From Protopterus annectens (lineage: Eukaryota; Chordata; Ceratodontiformes; Protopteridae): a DNA stretch of 64,000 nt. The notes beneath the pieces were generated by a model that was not told the DNA's origin, ran no database searches, and worked only from the letters and a program-made list of their open reading frames with translations. The translations under genes and the position numbers were made by a program. The stretch is taken from contig NC_056744.1 in assembly GCF_019279795.1 (NCBI RefSeq), positions 906,703,571 through 906,767,570 on the forward strand. Direction: 5' to 3'. Positions 20,494 to 34,039 of this stretch are shown here, piece after piece (positions within the stretch are counted from its first letter, which is position 1; the number at the start of each line of letters is the position of its first letter).

Positions 20494-23400
20494 GACTGGT
20501 AAATGTTTCTTATGAATGGCACCAAGGATGAGGCTTATGACTTCCATTGGCTAATAAATGTATTATTCTATTAGACTAAAATTACTGCTTTTAATTATTT
20601 AATTGATCTTCATTTTATTATTTAAACTTTGTAATATCCTGTGTAGCTTATCCTACCTGAAGTCATTATTGCCAAGGCAACAAAAAAATAAAGTCGGTGT
20701 GTATTTGGAAGATTTTTTTATTCTATCATTTTTATCATTCAGTAGTTGTACATATTCTTACAGCATCGTTCATCTACAGAGAGGTCCCACCTCGATAATT
20801 TGTAAGTTTAGTTATCCCCTTTCTACTAATTAGAAGCCATTCCTATGCCTCTGGACAGCCATACATGTATGGTAACTCATGCTGTAATGCCATGCATTGA
20901 GTACATAAGGAAGTTCATTTCCACATGCCCACCATTGCACTTCCAGAAATGCTACAAAGCACCTTCTTACAAATCAAAAATTCACAAGGATTTATACCCT
21001 TACCACAAACAAGTGCTATGCAAGTGTATACTCACCCAAACTACAAGACTCTCCCAGCTGAAACTGCCTGAGGGGGACCAGCCCCATGAGAGTTGGGAAG
21101 AAGGAAGGAAAATCTGACTCGCAAACAAGGGGTCCTCAATGGAGATCAACTGACACAGTAAAAACACTGATTTTATATCATACACTGAGGAGCCTTCCTG
21201 ATGGGTCCTAGGCTGGGTAGCATTCCATTCTATTCCCACCTAAGCAGTAGTTACTGTAGTCCCACTCCTGAGTCAGCCTGCCACTTGAGCTCTGGACACT
21301 GAAAACAACAAGTCATCAATGAACAAAGAACAGAAAAACCTGTAGGAACAGCTATAAACACTTCTGAGGGCACCCCTCCAGGGACCTGAAAAGTAGTGCT
21401 CTAAAAAATGAAACTTCCTGAAATGTAGGCCACAGTCCCAATTCAGTGGAGGAGAAGAAGATGACCACAGCCTTTCAAGGGGCAAGGGCCGACAGCCATG
21501 ATGATGAAACTCTCTGAGGTATAGCTGCTGTCCCACTCCCATAAAGGGTAGGGGTGACAGTGAAGGGGGCTGCTTGCTTTTATTGGCAGATCAATGACGG
21601 ATGGCAGACTCCCTTCCCACCTAAGGAAAAGCTACATGCAAAGGGGCATCCATCTCAATCACTTTAAATGCTAATGCCCATAGGTCTCCAAGTAAGGGCA
21701 AGAGTTGCTCCAGCCACCCCTTTTCTATGCTACGGAATGAGGACTACCAATAGGGGACTGTGAGAATAGGCCAGGCAGCTGGACAGCAGGGAATGACCCC
21801 CAATTTCAGTCTGGTCTTTCACCCCCTTATGCAATGGGAGCTGTAAAAAAGGTTTTCCTAGGGAGATGGCAAACAGCCTAAGGAAGGGTGCTTAGCCAAG
21901 CAGTTCTGGTCATGATTCCATTCTTCCTTCAGATGGCCGGGAATAGTCTGAGAGAATGGAAAAGACTCAGTTAAAGGTAGAAGCCTTCAACCATACTGGA
22001 GGCCTATAGAACAAATAAGAAGGGAACCACTGTATCATATTCTTTCCCTTGAGAAGTCAGCCTGCTGCAGCCACTGAGGGCTTACAGCATCAATTGTTTC
22101 CAAAGGGATTTGTTGAACCTAGCCAGATTCTTCAGGTCAAAAACTTGATATGGTGCAGGAAAACTAGTTAAAGAAGCAACATGAACATACATCTCTGTGC
22201 ATGAAAGAATGGGGCTGAGACAACCCAGATGCATGTAGTCTCACGGAAGGACGGATAACAAGAACCCAGGACCCAAAGCCCAAGGGGCAGTGATCACAGT
22301 AAGAAAAACTAAACCCAAAGCACTAATGACTCATACCTACTCATCATCCTTGACCAAGCAAAAAAAGGCAATAGAGATTACCACAGGCTCTCATGAAAAC
22401 TGCAACAGTGGGACCTACAGAGAAATTTCACACCCTGCAGGGAAGCCAGCTTCACTCCCCCAGCTCCCCACCTCTGAATCTGAGGACCTCCTCATTCTCT
22501 CACAGCAGGAAGTTGGAATACTAGGACCTTTAGCAGGTGTGTCATCTATTCCACGACATAGGCTGGGGTCCCCATGGTAATCATGCTGATTCCTCCCAAA
22601 TTAACTATAACACAAAGTCATACATTTGACTTAGAAAGAGATGAAATATCTTACAGTAGAGACCTTTTAACTAACAGCTGGGTCTAGCAAGCTAGCCCTC
22701 CACAATACATTTGTATATTCATCATTCAGACAGGGGAGTAGAAACCTTCAGAGCAGAAAGAGCATTCCAAATCAGGGTCCCTATCTGCACTTGGAACAAG
22801 AACAACAACTTCTGGTACATCAGTCCAAGACAAGATGTCAAAATGGCAACTGTAGCTCACCCAGTGAGGAACATATCCACAAATGGAGAATCGGGGCGCT
22901 AGTAGAAGACCAAACAACACATCTGCCCTGTTTTGACACCTCTAAAGAATTAAGGATAGAGGTATTTGCAATTAAACCATTCTCACAGAGAGAAGAAAGG
23001 GCTTCCCCTAGAAAGCCCTTCCCCTCAAGAGCTTGAATGAACATTCACTGCTTAACACTCCTCATATGGGAATCAAAGAGCAACTTGTAACACTCATGCC
23101 CAGGTCAAAGTGATCCACAGTTAGGGTGATCAAGCCAGAACAGTAAGCAGCACAAGGACTGATTCAGGCTCCCTGAAAGTACATCTCCTAAAAGATAATG
23201 TAGAACCCACCTGGGAAGGAGCAACAGGATGACTCCTCAATGGCTTATAAAGTGGTGACAGCACCTGATCAAAGAATAGGGGACCCTCCTCATGCAAGTG
23301 GACTTCTTGGTGTTCTGATCTGCCTCCAGTACACAGGTTGTAATGGGGAGAACTGGGAAGGAAACAATAGTGCAACCACTCAGCAAGGGCTGCCTTGAAG

Positions 23401-24930
23401 GGCAGAGGGATTCAAAGCCCATCTACAGAGAACCTACTAGGTTGCAGAATAGGGCAGGAAGGACTTGATAATGAAAAAGTACCAGCCTGATTTGAGAAAA
23501 GAGGAGACCTGGAGTCACCTGGCCATCTGCTTGCATGCCTGAGGCTCCTTCAGTTCTGCCTAGTGGGAAATTAAAACAGGGGCAGAGTAGCCTACCTCCT
23601 TACTGGGAAAACATTGTGCATGGACCATAGTCCCGTTTATGGTTCTTCTCAAAGGGGGATGTTGAAGAAGTGCCATTAGCTCAGCCCACACCCCAGATGA
23701 CGCAAGACTAGCTTAATGTGCAGGTGCACCTCAGTATTTCCTGCACTAGCTACAGTATTGGTTCTATACAAAAGGCAGTTTTCTTAGTAAACAATCACCA
23801 GAATCACCTATAAGAAAGAAAATCTCAGAGAACCTGATTAAGCGAGGGAGGGAATTTGTGTCATTCAGTCCTGATCCTACAAGGAAGGAATGAACTCTAT
23901 ACAAATATAAGTCCAGTTCATGGCACTATGCCCCAAAGTGGAACAAAAATAGTCCTTCTTGTCCAATCTATCCAACTTCTAGGTCACCTCATTCACTTAA
24001 TGAGGAAAGAATATTTAAGTTTCCAGGAGTTCCAGAACCCTCCTGTAGCCTACCAAAAGTCAATCTGCAGATGCTTAGTAAAGGTACCACATCAGCCTGT
24101 TGGGGTTCATTGCCACTTATCAGTCCCTGCACAGCAGCCCTCAAGGGATCTTCTCTTTCAACATTATACCTCCCAAGAGTGAATCAAAAGAAGAGATGAC
24201 TGGAAAGCGCTACAGAATCTTCCACAGGAAACCACTTAAGGGTAGCAGGAAAACCACCTTGAAGGATGCAGGCCTACCTTCTGATCCTCAAAAGAAACCA
24301 TCCTTGGGAAACAGTCCTGCAGGCTTCATCAGCTCCAAGAGACTGGTCTTCCTGGAAGTCAAGCCAGCCTGGATGTATGTTCTCAGTTGAGCTGTGTGGG
24401 CTGTCAGGCTGATGGGAACCCTTGCATGGCTGCATGTAGCCAATGAACAGTGCATTCACAGGGCAGACCTACACCAAATCTCATACATGCACCCAAACAA
24501 GGTGCCTACAGGTAACATCCTTTACTAGTAGTTATAGGCCACTTCAACCGTTGAAAAAGACCAAAACATCTTACTCCCATGCCTCTAATCTTGGAATACC
24601 CTCACTCAGTGATTACTTTTCTAGCAAGGTGTATCAACTTCTTTAAAAAAGGGAGAACAGGATACAGCCCCAACTAATCAGGGATCATCTCATACACTGA
24701 GAATCAATGAAGGCTGGGGAAAACATTAATTTTAGTGTCAAAAATCCAGCCCATCCATTAGACAAAGAGAGGGACCCTCTCCAGCAAATCTTCTACTGCC
24801 AATTCTACCATAAACAGTCAAAGTAGTAGGAAGAAAATGCTTGTTTTTCAGCAAATTAAATAAAAGGTCTACAGATGCAAGAACTCTTCACCAATAGCAT
24901 AAAGGATCAAAGTCTGGTGTGTGCAACCAA
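20494..24930. other. 4.4 kb without recognised genes or repeat ends
   Basis: Only short overlapping frames (all below 110 codons) are present on both strands, none with a known motif. The GC content is somewhat higher between 21000 and 24500 than in the AT-rich flanks. This may be unique intergenic or intronic DNA or an old non-coding repeat. I see nothing that decides it. Confidence 0.5.
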
Positions 24931-24939
24931 CATAAAAAA

Positions 24940-25245
24940 AATGGTAGTATAGGGGATAAGCATGTTTATGAAGTCATCAAATAATGGTGAGACACATCTT
25001 GAAACATTACAGAAAATGCAGACTGGTGTAATAAAGGGGATAACCCAGCCTAGGCACTGTCAAGTTACAATAGGGTTTGAATCCCACAAACTGCATTTAA
25101 GTACTATGTGGCTTTCTGCAGAGCGGTTAGTTAAAGAAGATCCTGAGGTCACCCCCATAACATTTCATGATTAAAACATCATATAAATGAAATAATGAAA
25201 GAATAAATAAGCAAATAATTAACTGAATAAATATATTAACACAAA
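24940..25245 (+). repeat. Possible tRNA-derived SINE
   Basis: GGGTTTGAATCCC (about 25071-25083) is a good pol III B-box-like motif, preceded by AGGGGATAA-type sequence that could be a decayed A box. The segment ends in ATAAATGAAATAATGAAAGAAT-type AT-rich repeats. No target duplication or second copy was found. Confidence 0.3.
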
Positions 25246-25599
25246 CGCAAGATGCAAGCATTTCTTCATGTTTCAGTGACAACAGCAAATACTCAGAATC
25301 ATGCTGTAATCAGCTGTTGTGGCAACAATTGTTTAAAGTGTAAACATCGAAGCAATAAATGCCTGAAGCATGCATATCAACTATGATGTAGTTAACAGTG
25401 TCTCACAAATTATTCTTTTAAGTGTCTTCCACTCATAGCAGACATTACATATCTTGCATATGGGCAAAGCAAGTAGTAAAAAGGAACAGGACAGTCCAAA
25501 AGTACTTTATTTTTTAAGTAGGCAGCTGGTTATCTGCTAGAAACCATACTGTTAAGGTCAGAAGTACTTATCCTAGTCAGGATGACATCACCAATGTCT

Positions 25600-26290
25600 C
25601 TTTCCTGGGTCTTATCTTTGGCATGTACTTCTTGGGTATAAAGCTGATCAAGAGACTGTGAGTAGTCAAGCTTGGTGATAACTGCAAATTAGGGACAGAT
25701 ATCAAATCCGAAACTGATACTCAATTCTCCTGCAAATGCTGGAATAAATAAATGCTTAGTGAGTTAATCATGGGCTTACTCTTAATGCCAAGAACTGCAC
25801 TTTCCTCTGGGAAATCACGTATGACTATTTCATACCATACAGACAACATTCTACTTATATCTGACACAGTCATCAGGGACTTGGGTACTAATGTCGACAA
25901 CACACTCTCCATGTCCCTGTTGTGGTTAGAAAATTATGTTACCTTGCAGAATTTATCCTTCACATTATCTCCTGAAGCTCTACATAAGTTATAGGCTCAC
26001 TTTATTCTTCCCGTATTAGGCCCTTCATTGTATATAGTGTACCCTTTGGCATGTAACTCACTATTTAAATGAAATCAACATTTCCCCATCCAAGTTCTCA
26101 GGTCTCAGAAGCCTTATCTATTCTGACAGACTAAAAGGACTATTCTTCTACTCTGTCTCATAAGAGGTGATCTCTGCTTAGCCATCCAACTCTTTGAAAT
26201 CATTCACCTAAACAGAACCAGATATAAAGCAAACACCTACCCTAGACAACTAAAACTATATTACCAAATTAACAGTACCAGTTGATGAGA
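25600..26290 (+). mobile_element. CR1-like LINE relic
   Basis: Plus-strand translation gives DNCKL (the end of motif C ADDCKL), then TVIRDLGTNVDNTLSM (25870-25915), which matches IIRDLGTQVDSNLSF of the copy at 9846. Further codons (RPFIVYS.PFGM) match RPIFKYNAPFGKY. Many stops and small gaps make it old. The 3' tail was not clearly found. Confidence 0.65.
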
Positions 26291-26489
26291 CAGGTATAAA
26301 TCCCAACCTTTAAAACCAGTCTGAAAAACTGCATTAGTGATCATAACTTTTCACTTGTGATATCTGATAAAATTCTACTTAATGAGGACACTGTCTCTCT
26401 CAACTGGTAACCATTTGAAATGTGGGACCCCCTAGAGCAAATGCTGAAATACAGACATGGAATGGTCGAAAGAATGTACTTACATATAT

Positions 26490-26780
26490 ATTAAGGCTGG
26501 GATGGCCATTTCTCAGAATATTCCATTTTCTTTGAGGTATGGTGTTCTTGGAGTTGGTATATATAAGTTTGGGGGGGGTGTGAGGGTGAAGGAGGGACTT
26601 ACCCCCCCGGGCAAAAAGAAGTTTAAGGGAGAAGAGTGATTTTTGATATTCGCTCTTCTCCTGCGTTTTCGATCTATTTTTATTTCAGCTTTTTGGCACT
26701 CTATATTTTGAGTCCCGACATTTCAAAAGGGAGCCATCTCAACTTCTCAGTGGTCTCTTGGCTATGAATTTAGTAAGAAC
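26490..26780. mobile_element. Divergent relative of the 8-bp-TSD MITE family (copy 2)
   Basis: It contains GTTCTTGGAGTTGGTATATA followed by a G-run, GTGTGAGGGTGAAGG. This is the core shared by the better copies at 49010-49370 and 59391-59758. Sequence to the left (GATGGCCATT...TTGAGGTATGG) and to the right (CCCGACATTTC) also echoes those copies. The terminal GGGTCTA repeats were not found, so its ends are uncertain. Confidence 0.45.
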
Positions 26781-28523
26781 CTATGGACCTCTGTATGAAT
26801 ATTAACTGCATATATGTATTTTGTTCCTCACAATAAATACATTTCAGTGCTGCATCAATAAAAGGAATTTTCTAAAGTTCTTGATTAATTTCTACAAAAT
26901 GTGAAAATATCATCAAAAGTAATTCTTTACATTAATGCTAAGAACCTCCAAATAACAGCAACAAATGTTATAAGGAACATATATTAACAACTGTTCATCT
27001 GCAGAACCTTCTTTCTATGCTGTGCATTTTCCAAAGCAGCCTAACTTTTGCTTTTAGTTTCTCTGGCCGATTCATCCATGAACAGTGAAACACAGTTATG
27101 GCAATAGGATAAATATGATGCAAGTCTTCAGAATTCTGCAACATTCCAATCCCATTAATGCTTCAAATACAAGTCATCAGGTTCTCTCCTTGCAGCCCAT
27201 CAGACATAAGGCTCTGCAATGTGCACAAAGGAAGGATTCACACAGGTCATATCATACTATCCCTTTCCATTAACAAACACAAATGAGGAGCAGTAGAGCA
27301 CAAGAATAAATCTTTTCTTCAAGAAGGGAATAAAAAATGTGTCTGCAGGAGAGTGACAAATGAGAAATATAATTCATGCACATGAGCACTGTTCCATTCT
27401 GATACCCTACATTCTCCACAAAAGTATCTATTTGGCAGACTGAAAACAAAAATCCTTTAGGAAGAGTGCTGTAATGTTAATAAGGGAAAATATGTATGGG
27501 GGACTATGAACCTATGACTGTTGTGCAAAATTTAGCATCTGTCTTAACCTGCATGTTAGTGAAGACGTATTTCACTGAAGCATGCAATACTTTCCAAGTG
27601 TCAGTTCTACAAAGTCTATGACAGGAACTTGATTTAGTCCCTTCGCATCTCCAATGGAAACAGCTGCTCTTCTGCAGAGTACTCCAGTTTTGTCAGATAC
27701 TTGCCTTAAGGTAGTAAAAAATTGTACATTAAACAATCCACCTGGACAAGTTCTTTAGGCTACTAGTTATGAGACTACAAAGACCATAATTGAAAAGCAG
27801 TTCAGCAAATCTTTAGCTGCAAAAGGGTTAGGTTTTTTTTTACTTCTAGAAAATGAAGTCTCCTCCCTACGTACAGAACTGTTCTGCAAACAAAACAGGC
27901 AAAATGAAGGACTAATTTAGATGGAAGTTAGAAACTCCTTTTTGGCCTGAAACATCAGCATCAATCTGTCATTCAGAAATGATTTCTGCCAAAAGCAGTG
28001 CTTTCCCAGTCAGGTATTTAGTGTCTGCAGAACTCAATGCATTAAACAGGGGAGGAGCTATTACTGGAATGTAAACTTCCAAGTCCCAGACTGGAAAAGG
28101 CTCTTGTCAGGGATCTGAGATGAGGTAAAACTCGACAAATTCTCTACACTTCTGGCAGGGAAGCAACCCAAAGGCTAGCAGTCAATACCAGAAATGCTGA
28201 AACTACAGACTGATAAACATTCACTGCTATATTTAATAAACATGTATCAAGTAAGCCCAATACATAATCCAGTACTGGAGTCCCAGTGTAGAAATTACGG
28301 TCCAGTTTCTGTGAAAAATAAAATCTCTAAATTAACAAAGAAGACTTTCTAGTATAAAGTTTTGAATACTGCCTTAAGAGTCAAATGAATTGGCTGAAAA
28401 ATTAAAGTACCTCCCTCTGTATCGTCAACATCGAAATTATGAGCATTAGTATAGAAAAGTCTAGATGGTGAAGTACAGCATTCCTCGCTGATGAAAAGTG
28501 GTACCAGGGGGTCAGGGATATTC
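26781..28523. other. Unrecognised sequence
   Basis: AT-rich sequence with no domain-bearing frame and no recognised repeat end. Confidence 0.5.
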
Positions 28524-28653
28524 TTTTGCTTAATGTCATGTTCGACAGCAGAGGGAACCACAACTGTATGGACCAAGATGAGACCAGCTTTTGCTTAATG
28601 TCATGTTCGACAGCAGAGGGAACCACAACTGTATGGACCAAGATGAGACCAGC
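28524..28653. repeat. Perfect 65-bp tandem duplication
   Basis: Units 28524-28588 and 28589-28653 both start TTTTGCTTAATGTCATG and end AGATGAGACCAGC, with no difference seen between them. No gene overlaps it. Identity of the units suggests a recent duplication or an assembly/replication slip. Confidence 0.9.
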
Positions 28654-30813
28654 AGCACTAATTATTTCACTGGTTAACCAGATCTTGAAGCACCTTGAGA
28701 AATGGGGAGTTAATGTGGCACACATACAGATAAAGCATCCTAGCTAGTGAAGAAGGAATGCTCTTGCTGAGACCATTCATTGTGTACTGTGGCCTGCAAC
28801 AGTACACTTACAATATATTATTGTAATAACAGGAAGAGTCACTTGCCACTGGTGCTGCTTAGAGATTTCTATACAATGTTGTTCATTTACTTGCACTCCT
28901 GACAGTCTTACATTGTTTTGGATTATTAACTGTAATGTTTGTAAGCAAACCATCTTGGTTTCTTATACCCCTTAGTTTTGTATGCAACACACATCAATTA
29001 AGCACCCTTCTCCAACTTTCATTTTCTTGCTTCACAAAGCAGGAAGAAACATTTTCATGGCTAGACTGACATCTTCAATTAGTTCTTGCTTGTTTATGGA
29101 CATTTTATATTAACCAGGAAATTATTTGTTTTACCGGGGAATCTGTGCTGTCACACTAAAAATTCACTTGGAAATGGTATTTTCATGTTTTGCACTCCAC
29201 CTTGTATCATTAACTCTGGTATTCATATAGAGGATCTGCAAGGCGGCTTCAGCAGACTTCAGACCTCTACTGAAAATGAATCCACAACTTAAAAGCAATC
29301 TTTATTGAGGAAGAAAGACCCTGCAAAGACTGCTGTCACATTCTGTAACTAGGAATATAACTTTCTGATTCTGGTCCAGCTGACTATGTGCATTCACCGC
29401 CATTAACAGAAGATTTTTTTGAGCAATACTGAAGCCATAACCAAGATAGCTGGCAAGACTAAACCTGATAATGACCACAAGGCACAGGAAAACACTGGAG
29501 GTGTTTACACACAGGAATGTATGGATATACCCAGTACCCACCCATCATATACATGGAACACCGGCCAGTCACAGTTACTGTAGAAATATCAAAAAGAAAT
29601 GTATGTCAAGATTCTGAAGATAGATTTAAGTAATTAAGTTCTTGATGAAAACAGATTTCATTCCACTGACTTCTGCAATGTTAGTTTGCATTGTGAGTAT
29701 AAATCTTATCCTCTTACACCCTCGTGATCAATTCCATTGCCTGCAAGAAAAGCAAGGAATTATTTATTCATCATACAGCTTATTCTTTCTAGAGGCTAGA
29801 TAGACAACTGAATGGGATTAGGGATGAAGCAGAATTCAAAAGAGGAAAGACAGATCTACTGTCACACCTGTCAGCACCCACAAGTCTAAAGTAATAATGA
29901 TGATGATGATGATAATAATAATAAATAATATTAACAGCATTTATTTAGCAGACAAAGATAACTTAACTGACTACAATTCAATTTAAAATAGCCAAGATAA
30001 AGTATTGCACTGTAGTATCTTGTAAACTTTATAGTAAACTATCACGTCTCTGTTTGTAAGCTTACGGAAACTTTTTTTTCCTAAAAGCAGTATATGGAGT
30101 AAGAGAGGGACTTGTGACACCTGGAAGGTTTTCTTTTTGTATTGGGTTGCCTAATGCCTGTGCAAAGTATGATCAACAGCAACCCTGTACTTATCTGGAA
30201 TCACCTGTTCTAGTAAGGTGTACCTGATTTACAGGTGTGACAGTTTTAGTCTGCTTTTCATAGCAAACTCTTTGCCAAGTTTATATACTTTTGTTTCCCT
30301 CCCTAAATGACACTAGGGCAAGGAAAACATTCAGTGGTAAGCCCACTGACTATACCTGGAATTCCAGTGACTGATGCATTTCTGCACATGGGATATGCAC
30401 ACTGTACAAGCCTTAACCCTGGCAGCAGTACAACTCCTACCAACAGTTATACAATAATGTAAATATTTCATTGCTATAGTGCTCTTAACAACCTGAGTGT
30501 ATCTCTCCTGAAGCAGGGACTGCATTAAACATGGCAGAAAACTGCCTCCTACTAATCATACACATCATAATGTCTAACAATGAATGCAAAAGACAAACAT
30601 TTTCAGTATATTTTTAACTAGTATATACATTTATTTTTGAATATTTGGCAGGGGGCGTTTTGCAAAATTTGAAAAGTGAGGGTGTTACATCCATACAAGT
30701 AAAATTACACACAGGTTCAGTAAATTCTTCATAATAAAGCCCTTTCTCTTTCACACATAGCACAGACAGAGTATTCAGGACTTTGTGCAAGGTAAAACAT
30801 CATAGAAAGCACA
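28654..30813. other. Unrecognised sequence with a GAT/AAT microsatellite at 29893-29930
   Basis: No gene is recognised. A (GAT)n(AAT)n tract at 29893-29930 is followed by CATTTATTTAGCAGAC (29939-29954), which resembles the end of repeats common in fish genomes. That resemblance is from memory and weak. Confidence 0.4.
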
Positions 30814-31150
30814 GTTGTTTAAGGAAAACTTACCATAATAGTAGCTGTTCGAATGATTAAAACCCATATAGCTAAGGCTACTGCAGCAGTATCCTGCCAC
30901 GGATAAAACAGCTGGCCAGCTTCCAAAGCTTCAAGGCACCTTCCATATACCAAAACTGTCAGGCAGCTCGAGCGGAGCTGACTAAAAGCCAAGTTTGGGC
31001 ACAAAGCCCTTCAGAGCTTTCCTACCAGCAGAGATAGGGAGGCTGAACTCTGATAGGACAATGGCAGGAACAACAAAATATAAATGTCTGACATTAAAAA
31101 AAAACACCAAAACAAGGAGAATGGAGGGAGGGAGGCAGTGGCTACTTCAG

Positions 31151-31235
31151 TTTGAACATCTACTGTTATGGTAAGTTTTACTTAAACAACAGTAGTATTT
31201 TCATCATACTGATCAATAGCCTTACCTGTATGGGT
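31151..31235 (-). repeat. Internal complementary region (ICR) of DIRS-3
   Basis: Bases 31151-31190 are the complement of the left end from 30814 (TACTGTTATGGTAAGTTTTA versus TACTATTATGGTAAGTTTTC). From 31191 on, TCATCATACTGATCAATAG resembles the complement of the right end near 47330-47360. The junction 31190/31191 marks the circle joint and so defines both ends. Confidence 0.75.
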
Positions 31236-31349
31236 AGATTACCTTAGCTAATTACAGAGTTCAGGAGCCCCTAGAGAATGGTTCTAGTAAAAGCTTGATC
31301 TGGACCTAGAGAAGGAATCAAGCTTATAGTGTTTTCTAAAAGTTTGTAA

Positions 31350-32260
31350 AGAGGACCAAGTAGTAGCTTCTAGAATTCTAGAATCCAACCCTTTACAAAA
31401 AGGCATAGAAGACGCCAAATTCCTGACAGAGTGGGCCTTGACCTTGCCTGGAATAATTCTGCTATGTTGAGTATAGCAAAATATAATAGCCTTAGAAAGC
31501 CATTTACAAATATCTGTTTTGACACAGGTTGCCCCTTCTTACCTTCACAAGAAATGAACAATTATTGATCAGAAGATCTGAAAAATTTACTTCTGTCTAG
31601 AGAGTACCTGAGTTATCTGCAGACATTCAAATTATGAAGCATCATTTCTCTTCATTTTTAGGTTCAAGAAAGAAAATTGTGAGATGGATAGTTTGGCAAA
31701 AAGAAAACTCTGATACCACTTTAAGCATAAAAGATAGATTAGTTTCTATGGAAAATGAGAGAGGGTTGACTCACCATAAAGGCTTGCAACACAGACACAC
31801 TTCTTGCAGAGGTGAGAGCAATCAGTAAAACTGTTTTCCATGTTAAGAACATCAAGTCAGCTAGATTAGTTAGCTCAAATGGAACAAGTGCTAGCTTCTC
31901 TAACAAAAAATTAGGATCCCAAGGAGGGGCCACTAGTTTTCTTGGAGGTCTCTCATCTTATGCAAAATCCCTTTCAAGAACATTTTAACATGAGACTGCA
32001 CTGAAACAGGAGGATCCATGGGCAGACATGCTGAAATGGCTGATAAATGAATCTTCAAAGAGAAATAAGAGAAAGGCCATAGTATAGTAACTCACTCAAA
32101 CATTGTAGAACCAGAGAACAACTAGCCCCCAAAGGGGAGCTGGTTATATTGTTGGCACCAACTAGAAAACCTTTTTTTTCCATTTGCTAATTTATGATTT
32201 TACAGTAGTAGGCTTTCTTGTCTCCATTAGAACCTGCTGCATGTCAGGTGCCTAAAAGGA
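31350..32260 (-). pseudogene. DIRS-3 tyrosine recombinase
   Basis: The frame 31933-31739 has WDPNFLLEKLALVPFE and KTVLLIALTSARSVSVLQAF, with the first catalytic Arg box partly mutated (SARRVSEL to SARSVSVL). The frame 31561-31370 begins MFISCEGKKGQPVSKQIFVN, equal to the PISKQTVSKWI region. HxxR and Tyr are not preserved in an open frame. It is a pseudogene older than its DIRS-1 and DIRS-2 counterparts. Confidence 0.65.
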
Positions 32261-32284
32261 ATTAAGACCCTATCATCCAAGCAG

Positions 32285-33197
32285 TCAGTTGAAGTTGATT
32301 GGTGTCAGGGTGTATGAAATACCCCTGTTCTTGTGTAGATCCAGTCTGTGAGAAGCTTGTAATAATTGCCCCTGGCCATTTCCAAAAGAAGGGAGAACCA
32401 TGGTTGGCTGGGACAGAAGGGAGTCATCACAATGATCTTGGGGGATTCCTTCTGAATCTTTAGAAGTATCCTGGATATTAGTGGAAACGATGGAAAAACA
32501 CACAGGAACATTGCTGCCCAAGTAAAAGAAAAAGCATCCGTCTTCCAGACCTTCTTGCGTGGAGTCTTTCTTGGCACAGAATCTTACCAGTTGACTGTTC
32601 ACAGAAGAGGCAAAGAGGTCTACTTGAGAAACTCCCACAGATGGATCATATTTTGGAAGACCCCCAATCTAGTTTCCACTTGTGAGGGTCTGTCCTGGTC
32701 CAGCTCAGTTTGTCTGCCACACAGTTTTGCTCTGAAAGAACACAGAATGCCTATAGAGTGAGACTGTACTGTGACGTTAAACCCCAAGCTAACATGGCTA
32801 GTCTACAAAGCAGGTATGACTTGGTTTCCCCTGGATTATTGACATAACACGTGACTGTAGTATTGTCTGCAACCACTTGAAGAGGTCCTGGGAATAAAAG
32901 ATGGTTCAGAGAGTTGAGTGACTTGATCAGGGCAAGCATCTCCTTGATATTTATGTGCTTGCATCTGTCGTCGGTGTCCCACACCGACTGCAATTTTATC
33001 CTTCCCAAAAATGCTCGAAAAGCAAAGTCTGAAGTGCCTGTGGTGACTGCTTTGGAGCAGGGAGGGAGAAGGGAAGATATAAATTTAAGGATATCTGTTA
33101 TCTTCATCACATGATTTCTCTTTTGACAAACCCCAGCACTGGGATTTGAAAAGATAAAGGGTGTTAATGCTGGGACCAAAGAGATTTTAGATACCAC
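32285..33197 (-). pseudogene. DIRS-3 RNase H region
   Basis: The frame 33197-32751 contains TTGTSDFAFRAFLGR (first catalytic region, T-D-A-S altered), NIKEMLALIKSL and VVADNTTVTCYVNNPGETKS. The last equals the IRTDNTTVMWYINKQGGT box of DIRS-1 with its D-N-T-T. The frame 32638-32285 has MGVSQVDLFASSVNSQLVRF and then ESPKIIV-type sequence. Frames differ, so the gene is broken near 32700. Confidence 0.7.
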
Positions 33198-33206
33198 TGA
33201 GTCTTT

Positions 33207-33900
33207 CTAATGTGGAGTGTTCCAAGAGATATCATGAGAATCATAGATGCCATGAGACCCAAAATCCTGAGGTATTCCCTCAAAGCACCTGAAGTCTGAG
33301 CAGAAAACCTTAAAAATAGATCTAGATAAAGATCTATATTTTTTTTCCTGTGGAAGAAAATCTCTGTGAACCAAAGTGTCTAGATGACTTCCCAGGAACA
33401 CAATCCTGTGTGAGGGAGTCAAGAAAGACTTTTGAATGTTCTCTAGGAAATCCAGCATGTATAAGAAATCTCCCAGCCAAGAAAGAGATTCCTGACACTT
33501 TGAAAAAGACTCTGTAAAGATAAGCAAGTCATCTAAATATAGAACAATGAGGATATCCTATATCCTTCAATGAGCTATATCTAGAGCTAGACACTTTATG
33601 AACACTCTTGGTGCAGTGGATAATCCAAAGGGTGAGGCAGAGAACTGATTATGTGATCCAGACACACAAGAAATATCTGAAGTTTGAATGAATAGGGATG
33701 TGATGATAAGCATTTTTAAGTCTATTGTTGCCAGAAAACTTGAAAAGTGGAAGAAGAAGAAGTAACACGTTGTGAAGTGACATCACTTTGAATTTGGGCA
33801 CTATCATAAACAGTTTAAGGAAAGAAACATCCAGAAGTGGTTCCCATGAATTTTCTTTGTTTGGCACTAGGAACATCCTGGAATAAAAATCCTTCTCCAC
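33207..33900 (-). pseudogene. DIRS-3 reverse transcriptase
   Basis: The frame 33900-33649 has MEKDFYSRMFLVPNKENSWE and PLLDVSFLKLFMIVPKFKVM (start of RT). Minus-strand bases near 33540-33515 encode LYLDDLLIF, an intact YLDD. The frame 33527-33207 continues with SHRIVFLGSHLDT. Motifs are recognisable but need several frames. Confidence 0.7.
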
Positions 33901-34039
33901 CTGGGAAGGAGAAACTAGGTCTATTATTCATTGAGACATAATGAAGAACTGGCTGAAAGAAGACAGTCTGATCTGCAGGATGAAGGGAGGCCCCTGGAAA
34001 GGAGGAATTTTCTCCCACTGCCATCTGTATCCTTGATGA

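Noticed and set aside
27490..27520. ACTATGAACCTATGAC, similar to the CR1-like 3' repeat
   Set aside because: No further tail similarity around it; a match of this length can occur by chance.
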